DNA of 64,000 nt from Chlorophyllum brunneum (lineage: Eukaryota > Basidiomycota > Agaricomycetes > Agaricales > Agaricaceae). The notes under the pieces were generated by a model, which worked only from the letters and a program-made list of their open reading frames with translations, was not told where the DNA came from and ran no database searches. The translations under genes and the position numbers were made by a program. Location: NCBI GenBank assembly GCA_963576785.1, contig OY756150.1, forward strand, positions 1 to 64,000, written 5' to 3'. Shown piece by piece: positions 1 to 10,157 of this stretch. Each line of letters opens with the position of its first letter. Within the stretch, counting starts at the first letter, position 1.

Positions 1-118
1 ACCCTAACCCTAACCCTAACCCTAACCCTAACCCTAACCCTAACCCTAACCCTAACCCTAACCCTAACCCTAACCCTAACCCTAACCCTAACCCTAACCC
101 TAACCCTAACCCTAACCC
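1..118. repeat. Telomere, CCCTAA repeats
   Basis: About 19 perfect tandem units of CCCTAA run from the first base to about 118. This is the C-rich strand read inward from the end, so the window starts at a true chromosome terminus with the vertebrate/fungal-type TTAGGG telomere. The array stops abruptly at the sequence CCCAC and passes directly into retroelement coding sequence, with no subtelomeric spacer. Confidence 0.98.
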
Positions 119-119
119 A

Positions 120-1784
120 CTTTCCTATAGAGAAGTCAATGAGTTACAACTGACCAAACGTGTTGAGATTGAGGGGATCGTGGAGTGGTTGGAATCTTCA
201 TTCGATCACCCACAGTTACCGAAGTTCATCGGAAGTATGTTGGAGAAAGCCGCGGCGAATCCCGCCCGGCACATTCCGCAGTTCTATTGTATTCCGAAAA
301 TACATAAGAACCCCGTAAAAGGGCGGCCGATCCTGCCGTGCCATTCCGTTGTTCAAGGACCTGCCGGTAAATTTGTATCGAAAAGTCTTAAACCTGTTAT
401 TAAACAGGCGCCATTTATCATCCATGGATCCAAAGATTTGGCGATAAAATTAAGCAAGTTAAATCTTCCCCGCTATAAGCTGATAGACGGGAATGTGTAC
501 ACTTTGTACTTGATTAGCGGCGACGTCGTCGCTTTTTACCCACACGTTGACGTTGAGCTCGCTCATCAGATTGCGCGGGGGTACTTCGGCAAGTATCTCC
601 GAGAGGAGAAGTATCCACATGACGTTGTCAAGATGAACATGGAATCTATGCTATTCCAGAAATGTCTAGACGCGGCGGATTTAAACTTAATTATGCAGTT
701 CGATGGGAACTTTTATAAACAGAATCGTGGCTTAGCGATGGGCGTTGCGTCTAGTCCTGATCTGGCTAATCTCTATGGTGTATTCCACGAGTTAGATTTT
801 CCGTTTATAAATAATAATTCCCGTGTACCTTATTATGGAAGGTACATTGACGATTGTTTGGCTCTGGTGTATGCGGAGTCCGAGGAGGACGCCATCTCCG
901 AGATGTCCAAACTTAAGTTTGCGAACTGCGACATAGAATGGGTTAGCTCAGCTAGTCAAATGACTTTCCTGGACATGTTGTTGTTCTTCGATGAGAAGAA
1001 TAGGCTTCAACATAAAGCCTACAGGAAACAGCTAAACCATTTTGAGCGCATACCATGGGTCAGTTTTCACCCACTTTACGTGAAAAGAGGAACCTTCCTC
1101 GGAGAACTGTCACGGGTCGCCACTTTGTGCAGCCGGTTCCCAGATTATCTGGAAGCTTGCAAAGATGTAGCTTGCATCTACATCGCACGTGGTTACCCCG
1201 TCGGTGTTGTTAACTCGTGGTTTAAACAAAACTACAAAGCACGTTGGGAATCGAGGTTGAGAGAGACCCAAGTAGCACGGGCAGACGTGCTTGTGCTTAA
1301 AAGCGAGTATAACCCCGCATGGGATTATGTTAACGCTCAACTTCTTGAGGAACACATAAAACAAGGTTGGCTCAGCGCTTTGCAGCAATGGGCTATCACT
1401 GATTCGGATCTCCCACGGGAGATTCGACAGCGTGAAACCAGTCGGGTACCTCCGTACCAGTACGAAGCCTCGCACGCCGGCGCGCCGCCTTCTGGGGCCG
1501 CTGAGCATTTGCTTGGCCTAGGAGCGTATGGGGAATACCTTAGATTGGATAAGACTTCAGTTTTTGACAAGCGTGTGATTGTGAGCAAGAAGCGCACGAT
1601 TAATCTCTTTGACTTGTCGGCGATTTGGAAACGCCGTGTTCTTGAATTAACTGATGAAACTATATTTTATGATGACGAGACGGATATCGCCTATCATCGC
1701 GATTATGATCGCAATGTTTCATCGGGTACTTTTCCAGCTATGGACACCGGAGCTGATCCGGAGTACTATGGTCTCACGCAGTAA
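120..1784 (+). CDS. Penelope-like reverse transcriptase, 5'-truncated by the telomere
   Basis: RNA-directed DNA polymerase of the Penelope-like class. Residues are counted from the GTG at 180. Seen in order: the RPI fingers motif near 49, motif A with GDVVAFYP (Asp115), motif B with GLAMGVASSP near 184-193, motif C with YIDD (222-225), and a downstream TFLD motif. The C-terminal 200 or so residues show no GIY-YIG endonuclease. The frame is open upstream of 180 and continues without a stop through the junction into the telomere repeats, where it would read Pro-Asn over and over; no convincing native ATG is present. The true N terminus was therefore lost when the 5' end was truncated and capped. 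The RT core itself has no internal stop. Confidence 0.92.
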   Translation, partial: LSYREVNELQLTKRVEIEGIVEWLESSFDHPQLPKFIGSMLEKAAANPARHIPQFYCIPKIHKNPVKGRPILPCHSVVQGPAGKFVSKSLKPVIKQAPFIIHGSKDLAIKLSKLNLPRYKLIDGNVYTLYLISGDVVAFYPHVDVELAHQIARGYFGKYLREEKYPHDVVKMNMESMLFQKCLDAADLNLIMQFDGNFYKQNRGLAMGVASSPDLANLYGVFHELDFPFINNNSRVPYYGRYIDDCLALVYAESEEDAISEMSKLKFANCDIEWVSSASQMTFLDMLLFFDEKNRLQHKAYRKQLNHFERIPWVSFHPLYVKRGTFLGELSRVATLCSRFPDYLEACKDVACIYIARGYPVGVVNSWFKQNYKARWESRLRETQVARADVLVLKSEYNPAWDYVNAQLLEEHIKQGWLSALQQWAITDSDLPREIRQRETSRVPPYQYEASHAGAPPSGAAEHLLGLGAYGEYLRLDKTSVFDKRVIVSKKRTINLFDLSAIWKRRVLELTDETIFYDDETDIAYHRDYDRNVSSGTFPAMDTGADPEYYGLTQ

Positions 1785-2624
1785 TTCGCCATTAACTGCC
1801 CCTTTCTGATGCCTAGCTCAGACGGAGGGGGTGGGGCTGAAGAGCGCAGCAGAGCGTGTGTGGCGGTATTGGTCCCGATCTCGATACTCATCGGGTAGGA
1901 CATGCTTCTATGGCACCGAGTAACCGGCGCCGAAGGCCCTAATGCGGGCTGAGTGGATATCGGATACTATCCACGTGGGAGTGTGTGAATTTGTGGGCGA
2001 GTAACGGCCCCTCACCTTACGTCGACGCCAGGGTATGGATACCAATTGGTTAGAGGGGCACAAGCCTCTTGCCGTCCCGGGAAGGACGTTAAAATATAAA
2101 CGAGGAACTGGGAACCCGCGCCGGGGAAAACGTCGGCGTCCCTATGGGTAGACGTCGCATAGATGTCGAAAATAAGTTCCATATTTGTCAACCAACATAC
2201 CCCTCTGTCCGATTTATCTGTGACTGTCACACCTGGGGAAGGGTGCGGGGACGGCCCTTAGTGATGTAAGCGTGGGACAAGCCGCACAAGATGGCCTCTG
2301 TCCGTGCGACTAGAAACGGGGATACGAAGCCGTAGTTTAGTACCTGGACTCGTGACTTTTGCAGGGGAGCAGGCCTATTTCGGGGGCTGCTGAGACCCGC
2401 TGGTGCTTTCGCGTATCGTTTCGCGTAGTTCCATGGCCGGCCACGGCCTTAAAGGATATAAGTACCCCGGGTAGTTCCCGGTGAGAAGTTTATCCGGACC
2501 TTTAGATGGTCACCGGCGATGCCTAAAGCTCGGCCGGTGTATTGTTCGTGAAGATATTCATGGCGGTACGTACTCTATCTACTTCGAGTAAGTGGGGCAG
2601 CTTTCTAACCAGTTGGCAGTCATA

Positions 2625-2700
2625 AAAATTCCCACCCAACCCTCACCCTCACCTAACGGTGCCGCTTCGCGGACGGGTTTCGGGATTGGGTGGGAATTTT
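2625..2700 (+). other. 15-bp inverted repeat (hairpin) in the retroelement 3' region
   Basis: A perfect 15-nt arm (AAAATTCCCACCCAA, 2625-2639) is matched by its reverse complement at 2686-2700, with about 46 nt between them. The loop contains C-rich CCCTCA units and a short GC-rich inner stem (GCCGC..GCGG). It may be a structured 3' UTR element for RT recognition or a folded barrier; the role is inference. Confidence 0.75.
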
Positions 2701-2982
2701 CACTTTAGCAGATCAAAACTACGAAGATAATCTATTTTTAGAGTACACGTTTACGTAAGCAACATTACGTAAGGAGTCACGTGAGTGCTCGGTAAGCATG
2801 TTTGTCGCTGTTTACAATTTGATCCGATCAACGGAAGCTTCGGAGCTCCGTCGGACCCGAGTAACTATTTTTAGCACGCCGATTCCCATGGAATGTCAAG
2901 GAATGACAGCTGTCAACTGTCACATCGTGGGTAGAGTGGACTTAGAAGTCCTTCTATCTTAAGAACAAGGTAAAATAAACAA

Positions 2983-3056
2983 GTGCAAAGCGCCTGATGA
3001 GCTGTATATAACAGCGAAATCCTTGTGGGCTAACCCCCCACTCGATTGCGTTGCAC
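2983..3056 (+). ncRNA. Type I hammerhead ribozyme
   Basis: All core parts are present. Stem I is GTGCAA (2983-2988) with TTGCAC (3051-3056), plus CGC (2991-2993) with GCG (3048-3050), leaving an AG bulge. The core CTGATGA is at 2994-3000. Stem II is GCTG (3001-3004) with CAGC (3012-3015) around a TATATAA loop. GAAA is at 3016-3019. Stem III begins A-T, T-A, C-G (3019-3021 with 3044-3046) and continues after an internal loop as GTGGG (3025-3029) with CCCAC (3037-3041). The cleavage triplet is ATT, so the cut is predicted after 3047. Hammerhead ribozymes are known in the terminal repeats of Penelope-like elements and are thought to process their RNA. The ATT triplet is allowed but is not the fastest (GTC). 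Confidence 0.88.
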
Positions 3057-3088
3057 TACCAGCTCGTCAACTGAGTATCTCCACTATC

Positions 3089-3108
3089 AAACCCTAACCC
3101 TAACCCTA
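3089..3108. repeat. Internal telomere tract at the retroelement 3' junction
   Basis: Three CCCTAA-phase units (AACCCTAACCCTAACCCTAG) sit between the retroelement and LTR-like sequence. They mark the older chromosome end onto which the element was added; a part may be copied from the 3' end of the element RNA. Confidence 0.93.
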
Positions 3109-3430
3109 GTATTTTATGTAGTATGACTTATCTATGTTACAATATGTATATAAACCCCATGTAGCAGACCTAAGTTCTGCATCTTGTTCAATCGAACAAC
3201 TTCTTCACCATTGCCTATCTCTTTGAGTACAACACCTCAACCGATCTCATCGACTTTAGCCTCTATTCAACTGACGTTGATCGCTTTATCAATAATATCT
3301 GCCTATCCGAATTACCTTACTACAGGTATCAGATAGAAGCTTATTATCTCAGTGAGTAGACCCTACGTTCTCTCCCACTGTGTTTACTGCTGCCCCCAGC
3401 AAACAACTTGTTACGGTCGTTTCCTCAACA
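3109..3430 (+). mobile_element. LTR-like fragment truncated by telomere repeats
   Basis: The segment ends in CAACA exactly where acireductone dioxygenase homology is interrupted (compared with the copy at 59169). It has a TATATAAA box at about 3149-3156 followed by C/T-rich transcribed-looking sequence, like the promoter and R region of a fungal LTR. Read in reverse it starts TGTTGAGG, the usual LTR terminus. The other end is missing and is replaced by the telomere tract at 3108. No retroelement coding sequence is present. LTR identity is inferred from termini and position only. Confidence 0.5.
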
Positions 3431-3614
3431 GCGGGAATGACAAGGAGGTCTCCAGGTTTGACATAGAGACGAATCCAAGCGTCTGAAGGCGTTTCTATCA
3501 ACAAATAATTAGGATGATATTTACTTTGATAGTGCGCCTCTGTACACACCACGGATGTCAAAGAATCCGCTTCCATCAAGGATGTATCGGGTTTCTTCAT
3601 CCCCATGCATATGC
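3431..3614 (-). pseudogene. Acireductone dioxygenase fragment, cut by the LTR-like element
   Basis: On the minus strand, exon 3614-3550 encodes [19 protein letters not shown], with the H-x-H-x3-E metal-binding signature of acireductone dioxygenase (methionine salvage). After a short intron, exon 3494-3431 encodes the strand with PGDLLVIPA. The reading then breaks exactly at the LTR-like boundary, before the fourth ligand (the His of YHRF), so this copy cannot make a working enzyme. The 5' exons are absent. Confidence 0.88.
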
Positions 3615-4874
3615 CTGAGCATACAGATGATTGCAACGAGGGCCGAATTCGAGAGCGACAACGGAGGGGACGGTATCGTAGTAGTGGGTGCGGTTATCAA
3701 AGGTTCCTCTAGACTCGGGAACGAGTGGAGGAGAAGGAACCCGAATCGACGTCGAAGCTAACGAAAGAGCTGCAGGCGAGACGTACGGAACGAAGGCAGA
3801 GGTATCCACCTTGTCAGTTGAAGGCCCAGTGAGGCCGTGGTCTCCCTTCTTGGTTGTCGTTGATCGCAAGCTGCTGTGCTGTTTCGGGTGTGGAGCAACA
3901 TAAACGATTTTTTCGGCGGTGTCTCTGGTCATCGAAGTTCAAGTGAAGACTTGGGTGGCGTCTATGACGAACAAAGGGCCTTTCGCCTTCCCAGACTGCA
4001 ACGAAGCCTTCGGTTGTGAAGTGACTTGAGGTTCGGCCATATGGTTGCTGGCCTTCACTTTGCGTTAGATCGTAGCTATGCTGTGTCAGTGACACAAGCA
4101 ATTTACCCATATCGTTAAAATCAATCTCCTCCTCTTCACCTTCAGAGGATGACGAGGAGTCCGGTTTACGAAAGGGGTCGATAACTCAACACGACTAGAA
4201 CCAACTATAAATGAATGGGAGACGCACCAGCTTCCTCCGCGACGGGTTGCAAGATTTCCTCTTTCTGCTGGAACAGAAAAGGAGAGTGTTGTCCTCGGAG
4301 AAACTTGATCGACCGGAGGAGGGGTCTTGAAGCCAAGAGGAGCGTCGAATTTGGACCGAATTTGGTCGGCCTCGATGCTACCAATGTGCCCAGGCCTCGT
4401 CCCCGTCTCGGTGAATATTCAACGCCCTCAGCCTCGTCCCCTTCCGCGCGGCGCCTCATTGCCACGCAAATCACTGCCGCCATAGCTTCTTCTTCCCCGC
4501 ACATTTCCATTAAAATTGTGGTTATATCCGCGATAAAGCATGATTAAAACCCCTACCGCGTCCTCTTCCACCCCCTCAGCGTCGTATGCTCCCTTGTACT
4601 TGACGATCCTGTTGCGGATTTGACGCTACAACTCAGCATTCAGCACTTGTCCCATTTTCCAGCACAGATACATACAATCAACATACATCCCGACAGTAAA
4701 ATCCAGATCTTCCTGCAGAAACGACGATCCTGGTGATTTTGGTCCCTGGTGATGTTGTCCTCCTCCCCTTCCACTGCACCCACGTCTGCCTCACCCTCGA
4801 AGGAAAGGCGGCATGTAGCTCTGTGATCCACCGCCCGATGAGTTCTTATTCTTTAATTTACTCATTGAGTAGGT
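3615..4874 (-). pseudogene. RG-rich hypothetical gene, left decayed copy
   Basis: Counterpart of 57727-58985. It starts MSKLKNKKSSGGG with an RG/RGG-rich stretch, followed by a second RGG-rich stretch, a Ser/Glu-rich segment (DSSSSSEGEEE) and a segment beginning MTRDTAEKIVYVAPHPK. The parts lie in different frames with stops between them, and introns do not obviously join them, so I read it as a decayed gene. RGG boxes usually bind RNA, but no known domain follows, and I do not recognise the family. Confidence 0.6.
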
Positions 4875-5376
4875 AGGAGGGAGTGAAGTGAGCAGTCAAC
4901 CTGAGTCGCGTCATGTGGGTATTTGGCCTAGAGGGTGATGGCTAGGCACTAGGGTTCCCACTGACAGCTCCCGTTATTGGTTTTGTGATCTCCCAGGTCA
5001 AGAGGCAGCGGCAACAATGGGCCCACACTGATTTACGGTGAACGCTCTCTGTGGTGCGAGAGCGTTGGTGGTTGTTGCACGCGAGTAAGTCACAGGAGCG
5101 ACAGGTTGACAGGAGTAGGATCGTCATCCCAAACCTAATTTTAACAAGGGTTCAGGCAATTAGAAACAACAAACATTTAGTGACACGATCACGAAACGAC
5201 CACATACGTTCTTCAAGCACTCCTAGGAGGGGTTCTGAATATCACGAAGAAGTCGAGCACCCATGCAGGCGCGGTCGTCCAACGAAGAACCGTGTTCCCC
5301 CCCAGAACCACACTGTACATTCCTTCTCAAACGGGTCGGTCGCCACCTGATGTTGAGTAATGTTAGATTCTGTGTT

Positions 5377-6020
5377 CAATGTCGGAATTGCTGTCTGGCT
5401 TAGAGGAACTTTCACAACTGGAGTAGGATCGCTGGCTGGAGGAGTGCTGGGGATCCTCACCTCTGAATATCCAGTTTTGACGCATCGGTTGAAACTCTTG
5501 TCATATAGCTTACGACGATCACGGTCTCGAACCGAGGGTTCGAGCGTTGTCGTTCGACGCCAGGAGACGTCATGGCCGGAGTCGTATTAGAACCCGAAAT
5601 CGACCTTCGTACTGCAATACGTTGTTGGGAGACAGAACCGCCTTGGTCAAGGAGGCCAGCTCCCTGGAGGAAAGTACTTTCCACGGGAGGAATGGCGATT
5701 AAGAATGGGTGAAGTTCGCAATGGCGACCTTTAGGGCCGGCTGGGTTACCCAGATCTGATAGGCAAGGTCGAAGAAGGTATCCGATTCCTAAAATGTGGG
5801 CTTGAGTGCGTATCAGAATAAAGCGAAGAGCTCGACAGAGTTCTTTACCCGTCATCGAAAGCTTTCCCATCTTTCAACTCGTATCCGTGTAACCGATTGG
5901 CGAAAGAATAGAGTGGGCGATTTTGACGGTATATCCAGTTGTGGAGGGGTTACGAATCGCAGGAACAGGGAAGGTCCTAGTGATGTGGGACGTAGTTTGA
6001 GGCCTGAAAGGTAGTCGCAC
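5377..6020 (-). repeat. Block related to the third repeat copy (61915-62480), inverted
   Basis: Read in reverse complement, this stretch resembles 61915-62480: shared runs include the segment ending CTTTCGCCAATCGGTTACA, a stretch encoding FLQGAGLLD followed by VSQQ, and a stretch encoding SNTTPAMT. The match is interrupted by insertions and deletions and no frame stays open across it. It extends the left arm beyond the part kept in the right arm (which starts at 57226), so the ancestral unit was at least 2.6 kb. Product unrecognised. Confidence 0.7.
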
Positions 6021-7155
6021 CAGCGCGTCAGTCAGGATACCATTAAGCGAAGAAGGCTCCACACCTTGTAGGTGGTACGTCCAAACCACGCCGTCGTGGG
6101 CAAATGATTGATCGGGGATCGGCTACTAGCTTACCGTCTGAGAAAGTGAGCAGCCATCTACAAGATTAATGTTATATCCAGTGTTCATCGTTTTCATCTG
6201 TTACGAGAGCGAGACTTTCGGATGTGCAATCGCAACATGTGGACCGAAAATAGCGGAGGGATATGCACCATCCTCGTGCAAGGAACAGGGAGTTCGAAGC
6301 CATTTCGCGCCTGCCTCAGAACCCCTCGACTAGGACTTCCACGGAGGCCCCTGCGCCAGAAGACCCCTCCACTCGGATCACTTGCGACATCGAACCACTC
6401 CGGTGTGTTGGAACGGGTGCGCAGAAGCCACAATTGAAGAGCGCGACAAGAGTCCAATACCTGACCGTCGGTGATAAACGATAGCTGCGGAATAAAGGGC
6501 CGTGGCGGTAGCCGAGATTGCCCCGCCAAAATTTAGCAAGTGTTTCGCTGTGCGGACTGATGCGGTTAAACGCTCAACACGTCGTTGACAACCGGAATTG
6601 AGTTTTCCCTCCCTCTATCCCACTACCTACGATACAGCTTTTCGAAGCGCGTTGACAAGTTTCAGCGAAGGCTCTTCCATCAAGCTCCAGGGTGGGAGAA
6701 GCTCACAGCTACCCGGAACTCGTGTTCACATCAAACAAGGGGTTAGTATTTAGTGCTTTGGCCAACGCGGAGAAGATCCACTAACAGTGTGTAGGCCTAT
6801 CCCTCATTTATCTTCCTAAAGACATTTAGTAGTTTGATTGCTTCGTTTCAGTAGCCTTTTTATTCCTTGCATCGGGTGCCCCTTTATCGCCAATCACACA
6901 TATGACAGGAACATGTGGAAATGTGAATGACCTAGGATTCTTCTTCCTTCTCTGGTCCATCGATAGATATGCGGAAATCATGCAACCGAGCCACCATCCG
7001 GGTCGTGGGAGGAACGTGCTGGTTGCAATTCACCGCAATTAAGTTGGTCCGTTCGAACAGGTGTTCGCCGGGACAGCTGTTGGATATATAATGCAACCTC
7101 GGGATTATTTTCAACAATTCTACCCACACAGCTCTCCCTCACCAGAGTTCACACG
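6021..7155. other. Intergenic, probable promoter of the first DUF3533 gene
   Basis: No supported gene is seen. A TATATAAT box at 7085-7092, about 65 bases before the ATG at 7156, with a pyrimidine-rich stretch after it (TTCTACCCACACAGCTCTCC), looks like a core promoter. The rest shows nothing recognisable. Confidence 0.45.
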
Positions 7156-9150
7156 ATGACCTTTGGTGACAGCTCCAACGACGACAGTCCACACTCCCGC
7201 GTCCGCGACGGTCAGAAAATCGGCGTTGAAATCGCACCAGATCCACCAGCCGCTCGACGAATCTCTTCTGAAGGATTTCCTGGCCCCCCGCTCTATAAAT
7301 GTGAATTTTTTTCTCGAAATGTTGCCCTGGCCTCGGCGCGGAAGCTCTATTTCAAGAAATACATCGCCGGTGTCATATTGACTACGCTTTTCATCTTTAC
7401 CATCTTTTCGATATTCTGGGGTGCCTTCTACCGAACCCCAGCCAGCGCACTTCCCGGGTGGATCATCGTATGTGCCTCAGTTGACTCAAAGTAACCTTGT
7501 TAACCCTCGCTAAGGATTTCGACGGGGGCTTTGTTGGTCAAAATGTTGTTGCTGGTTTGACGGCGCGAGATCTACCTCCCGGGATAAGTTGGACTGCCCT
7601 CCCAGCTGGGCAATTTCCCGGTGGCGTTGATGAAGTATCTCGTGCTGTGGCTGAGCACAAGATTTGGGTAGCAGTAACAGGTGCGTCTAATCTTTGTCAT
7701 CCCTCCTCATCCTTAACTGATAGCCCCCAGTAAATCCGGGAGCTTCGGACAGACTCACAGCGGCGTTGACGTCTCCGAACGCCGCATACGATGGCTCGCA
7801 AGCAATTTCCGCGTTCGCCATGGAAGCCCGAAACGAGAATGCTTTGTTAGTCCCTTCCATTCCCTCCCCCCTCTCATTCTTGTTCATGTTGATGATGCCA
7901 CTAGTCGCGTCGTACTTCGCCCGACGGTGAGCCCCAGCAATCAATCCTTTGAAGATATACCAAACTGTGATAGATTGAACCCACGCTATCAACTATCTCC
8001 GCACGTTTCGCCTCTCAACTAGCCCAAACCCTCAGCAATTCGCCCGTTGTCCCACAGCTACTGGCTAATTCGCCCCAAACCGTGACAGCACCGATATCGT
8101 TCCAGTTAGTTAATCTGCACCCCTTCGACCAACCGCTGTGCGTACCAGCCAGACCTGCCGTGCTAATACCAACACATCCCGGACTAGTGCCAACGTCGTT
8201 ACATTCACAGGCCTGATCTTTATGCTAATCTTAGCATTCTTCGTTGCGGTGCGTTGCCCTCTGTTTCACCATGTGACCCTTATTCAGCTGACTTGACTAC
8301 TCGGTAGATGATGGGCAACAGCGCCCGCGAAGCCACGAAACTTCGCAGCTTATTAAAGTTCCGATCTCTGATGATACTGAGGTTCTCTAGTTCGGTGACA
8401 GCGTACTTCCTCCTCTCGGTTCGCTTCTCCTCCCGTCCATTCACAGCCCGCGCGCTCACGCCATCAACAGCTGTTCTACTCCCTCCTCGGCTTGGCCTTT
8501 AAGCTTGATGTCAGCCGAAAGTAAGAACCCTTTCGTAGCCCCACCAAGAAAGTTTGAGTAAATTTGGACCCTGTAGGTTTGGACATTCCGGATTCCTCGT
8601 ATTCTGGATGTTGAATTTCGTGTTTATGTGTGCTGTGTAAGTCGTTCGGCAGGTTTCTAACTCCGCTCGTTGACGTTTTGCAGAGGTTTGGCTATAGAGG
8701 CAATGTTAAGCCTGCTTACGGCCAAATTCGTTCCCTTCTTCCTGCTGACGTGGATTATGGGTACGTGGTTTATCTATTTTTATTACGCACCCGTGTACCA
8801 ACCACCCCAATCGTCACCAGTGAATGTCGCTATCAACATCTACCCGATCGAGATCCTACCGATCTTCTACCGCTATGGCTATGCCGCACCATTTTACAAC
8901 ATTTCCAGGGCAGTACGGACGATTCTCTTTAGTACGAAAAACGAAGGTACGTTGCCCGTGAAGCGAGGATGCGACGACGACGCATGGTGTACTCACTCCT
9001 GTCACAGTCGGTTTTCACTTTGGCGTCCTTATCATTTGGTCTGTCATTTCATGCGTCACAACCATCCTCTTTCAGTTTTTGGAAAGGAGGCGGGATATTG
9101 CGGCCACAAAACGAGAGCAAGAGATTGAGCAGGGAAAGGCCGAGAGCTGA
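7156..9150 (+). CDS. DUF3533/SNG1-family multispanning membrane protein, copy 1
   Basis: Integral membrane protein of the DUF3533 (SNG1, nitrosoguanidine-resistance, YhgE/Pip-like) family. Seen: a cytosolic N terminus, a first membrane helix (VILTTLFIFTIFSIFWGAFY, residues about 75-95), the family-typical DFDGGFVG after intron 1, WVAVT followed by VNPG, then EARNENAF, and later exons with several hydrophobic helices and a conserved YGYAAPFYNISRAVRTI segment near the C terminus. The last exon starts after CACAG at about 9007 and ends at TGA 9148-9150, with an RRR/EQEIEQ-type charged tail. At least seven short introns. A paralogue follows in tandem. The family is linked to membrane stress and drug resistance in yeast; substrate unknown. 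Confidence 0.85.
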
Positions 9151-10157
9151 GGTGGAGAGGACTGGAATCAGCTACTTTATGCTGGACTAATTATATTATT
9201 CGAGTGATAATACTAGACTTCTGTACCTGTCACTACACAGCTCCACCTACATAACTCCACTGCAATGCGCCGGCTTACCCGGTTCTTCCTGATGTGCTCC
9301 TGCCCATCAATAGTTCCTTATTTACAGAGGATGCTCATTGGGTAAACCACTTTGATGATCTTGACTCGACAGATCCGGCTTCCAGAGAGCACCGATTAGT
9401 AGTGCCATACGTATGACTCTTCTCGAGACCACCCGTCTGTGAAACGAGGATAAACGTTATTCAGAACAAGCCGCAGAGATCCGAGGCGTCATGGTGCGGT
9501 CGGTACTCTTCCACTAGCTCAAGCAGACCGTCTGCAAACAGGAGAAGTCAAGCCTTGACAACCAATGACAACATGTTCCACGCTAAGATGATCGTTACCA
9601 CTGCTTGTAGTTTGTGCGGTAGATCCGCTTCTTTCGTAAAGCACTGATTACTGAGGTTCCTGGCCTCGACGTGCCTTTGCGTTCTGCTCGTTGAGCTGCT
9701 CTCATTCTATCCGTAGTCGTCGATTTTCACTTTAAACCGTCTAGGTCGTCAGTCCCGACTTTCGATCGCCGATCGCCGACCCACTGCGCTGACAAAGAGG
9801 CTGAAGCAGCGGATAAGTATCTGGGTTTCATACCGATAGAAAGCTACCTTCCGGTCTTTAGGAGGGATGCATGTGGCGGTAATTGATTTCATCTGACGTC
9901 GAAGCCAATTTACAGGGAACCTGACACAGAATGACCCACCTGTACAACTTAGACGCCGCGGTTAGACCGACCCGTACCAGCTCCGTTTGGGATGCGTACT
10001 CCGAGATGACACTCCACAGCTGACTATTCATCGGTCTCCCCACTGCTTCATAATGGGGCTCTTGGTTACTCACAAACTCATCTCTCTCCCATAAAGTGCG
10101 CTTTGTGCCACATCCCACATCCTCACTAACTTACCTTCGCAACTTCGTGACGTCGTG
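9151..10157. other. Intergenic between the DUF3533 paralogues
   Basis: About 1 kb with no frame that matches a recognisable protein. It must include the terminator of the first paralogue and the promoter of the second; no clear TATA box is seen close to 10158. Confidence 0.4.

Larger units (their letters stand above)
119..3108 (+). mobile_element. Coprina-type Penelope-like retroelement, 5'-truncated, attached to the telomere
   Basis: The unit between the terminal telomere array and a short internal telomere tract (3089-3108) holds a Penelope-like reverse transcriptase frame, about 1.2 kb of 3' non-coding sequence with a strong hairpin, and a hammerhead ribozyme. No GIY-YIG endonuclease is visible after the RT. 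Its orientation (5' end toward the telomere, 3' end toward the chromosome, short telomere repeats at the 3' junction) is what is known for endonuclease-deficient Penelope-like elements such as Coprina and Athena, which prime on exposed G-rich telomere ends. Assignment to Coprina rather than another EN-minus clade is inferred from host type and structure and would need an RT tree. Confidence 0.9.
3431..5376 (-). repeat. Left arm of a 1.95-kb inverted duplication (pairs with 57226-59169)
   Basis: Near-identical reverse complement of 57226-59169; translated stretches of about 100 residues match almost perfectly between the arms. The block holds an RG-rich broken gene and a 3' piece of acireductone dioxygenase, both read on the minus strand here. 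The homology ends sharply at 3431 (LTR-like fragment) and at 5376, where only this arm continues into further repeat-related sequence. The arms lie about 52 kb apart. Confidence 0.93.

Noticed and set aside
2012..2230. Minus-strand 72-codon frame in the retroelement 3' region as a second element ORF.
   Set aside because: It has no recognisable domain, is on the opposite strand to the RT, and fits a chance frame in non-coding sequence.
2980..3020. A type III hammerhead reading using GTGC-AAA-GCGC as a closed stem I.
   Set aside because: There is no NUH cleavage triplet before GTGC, whereas the type I fold pairs all stems and supplies the ATT triplet.
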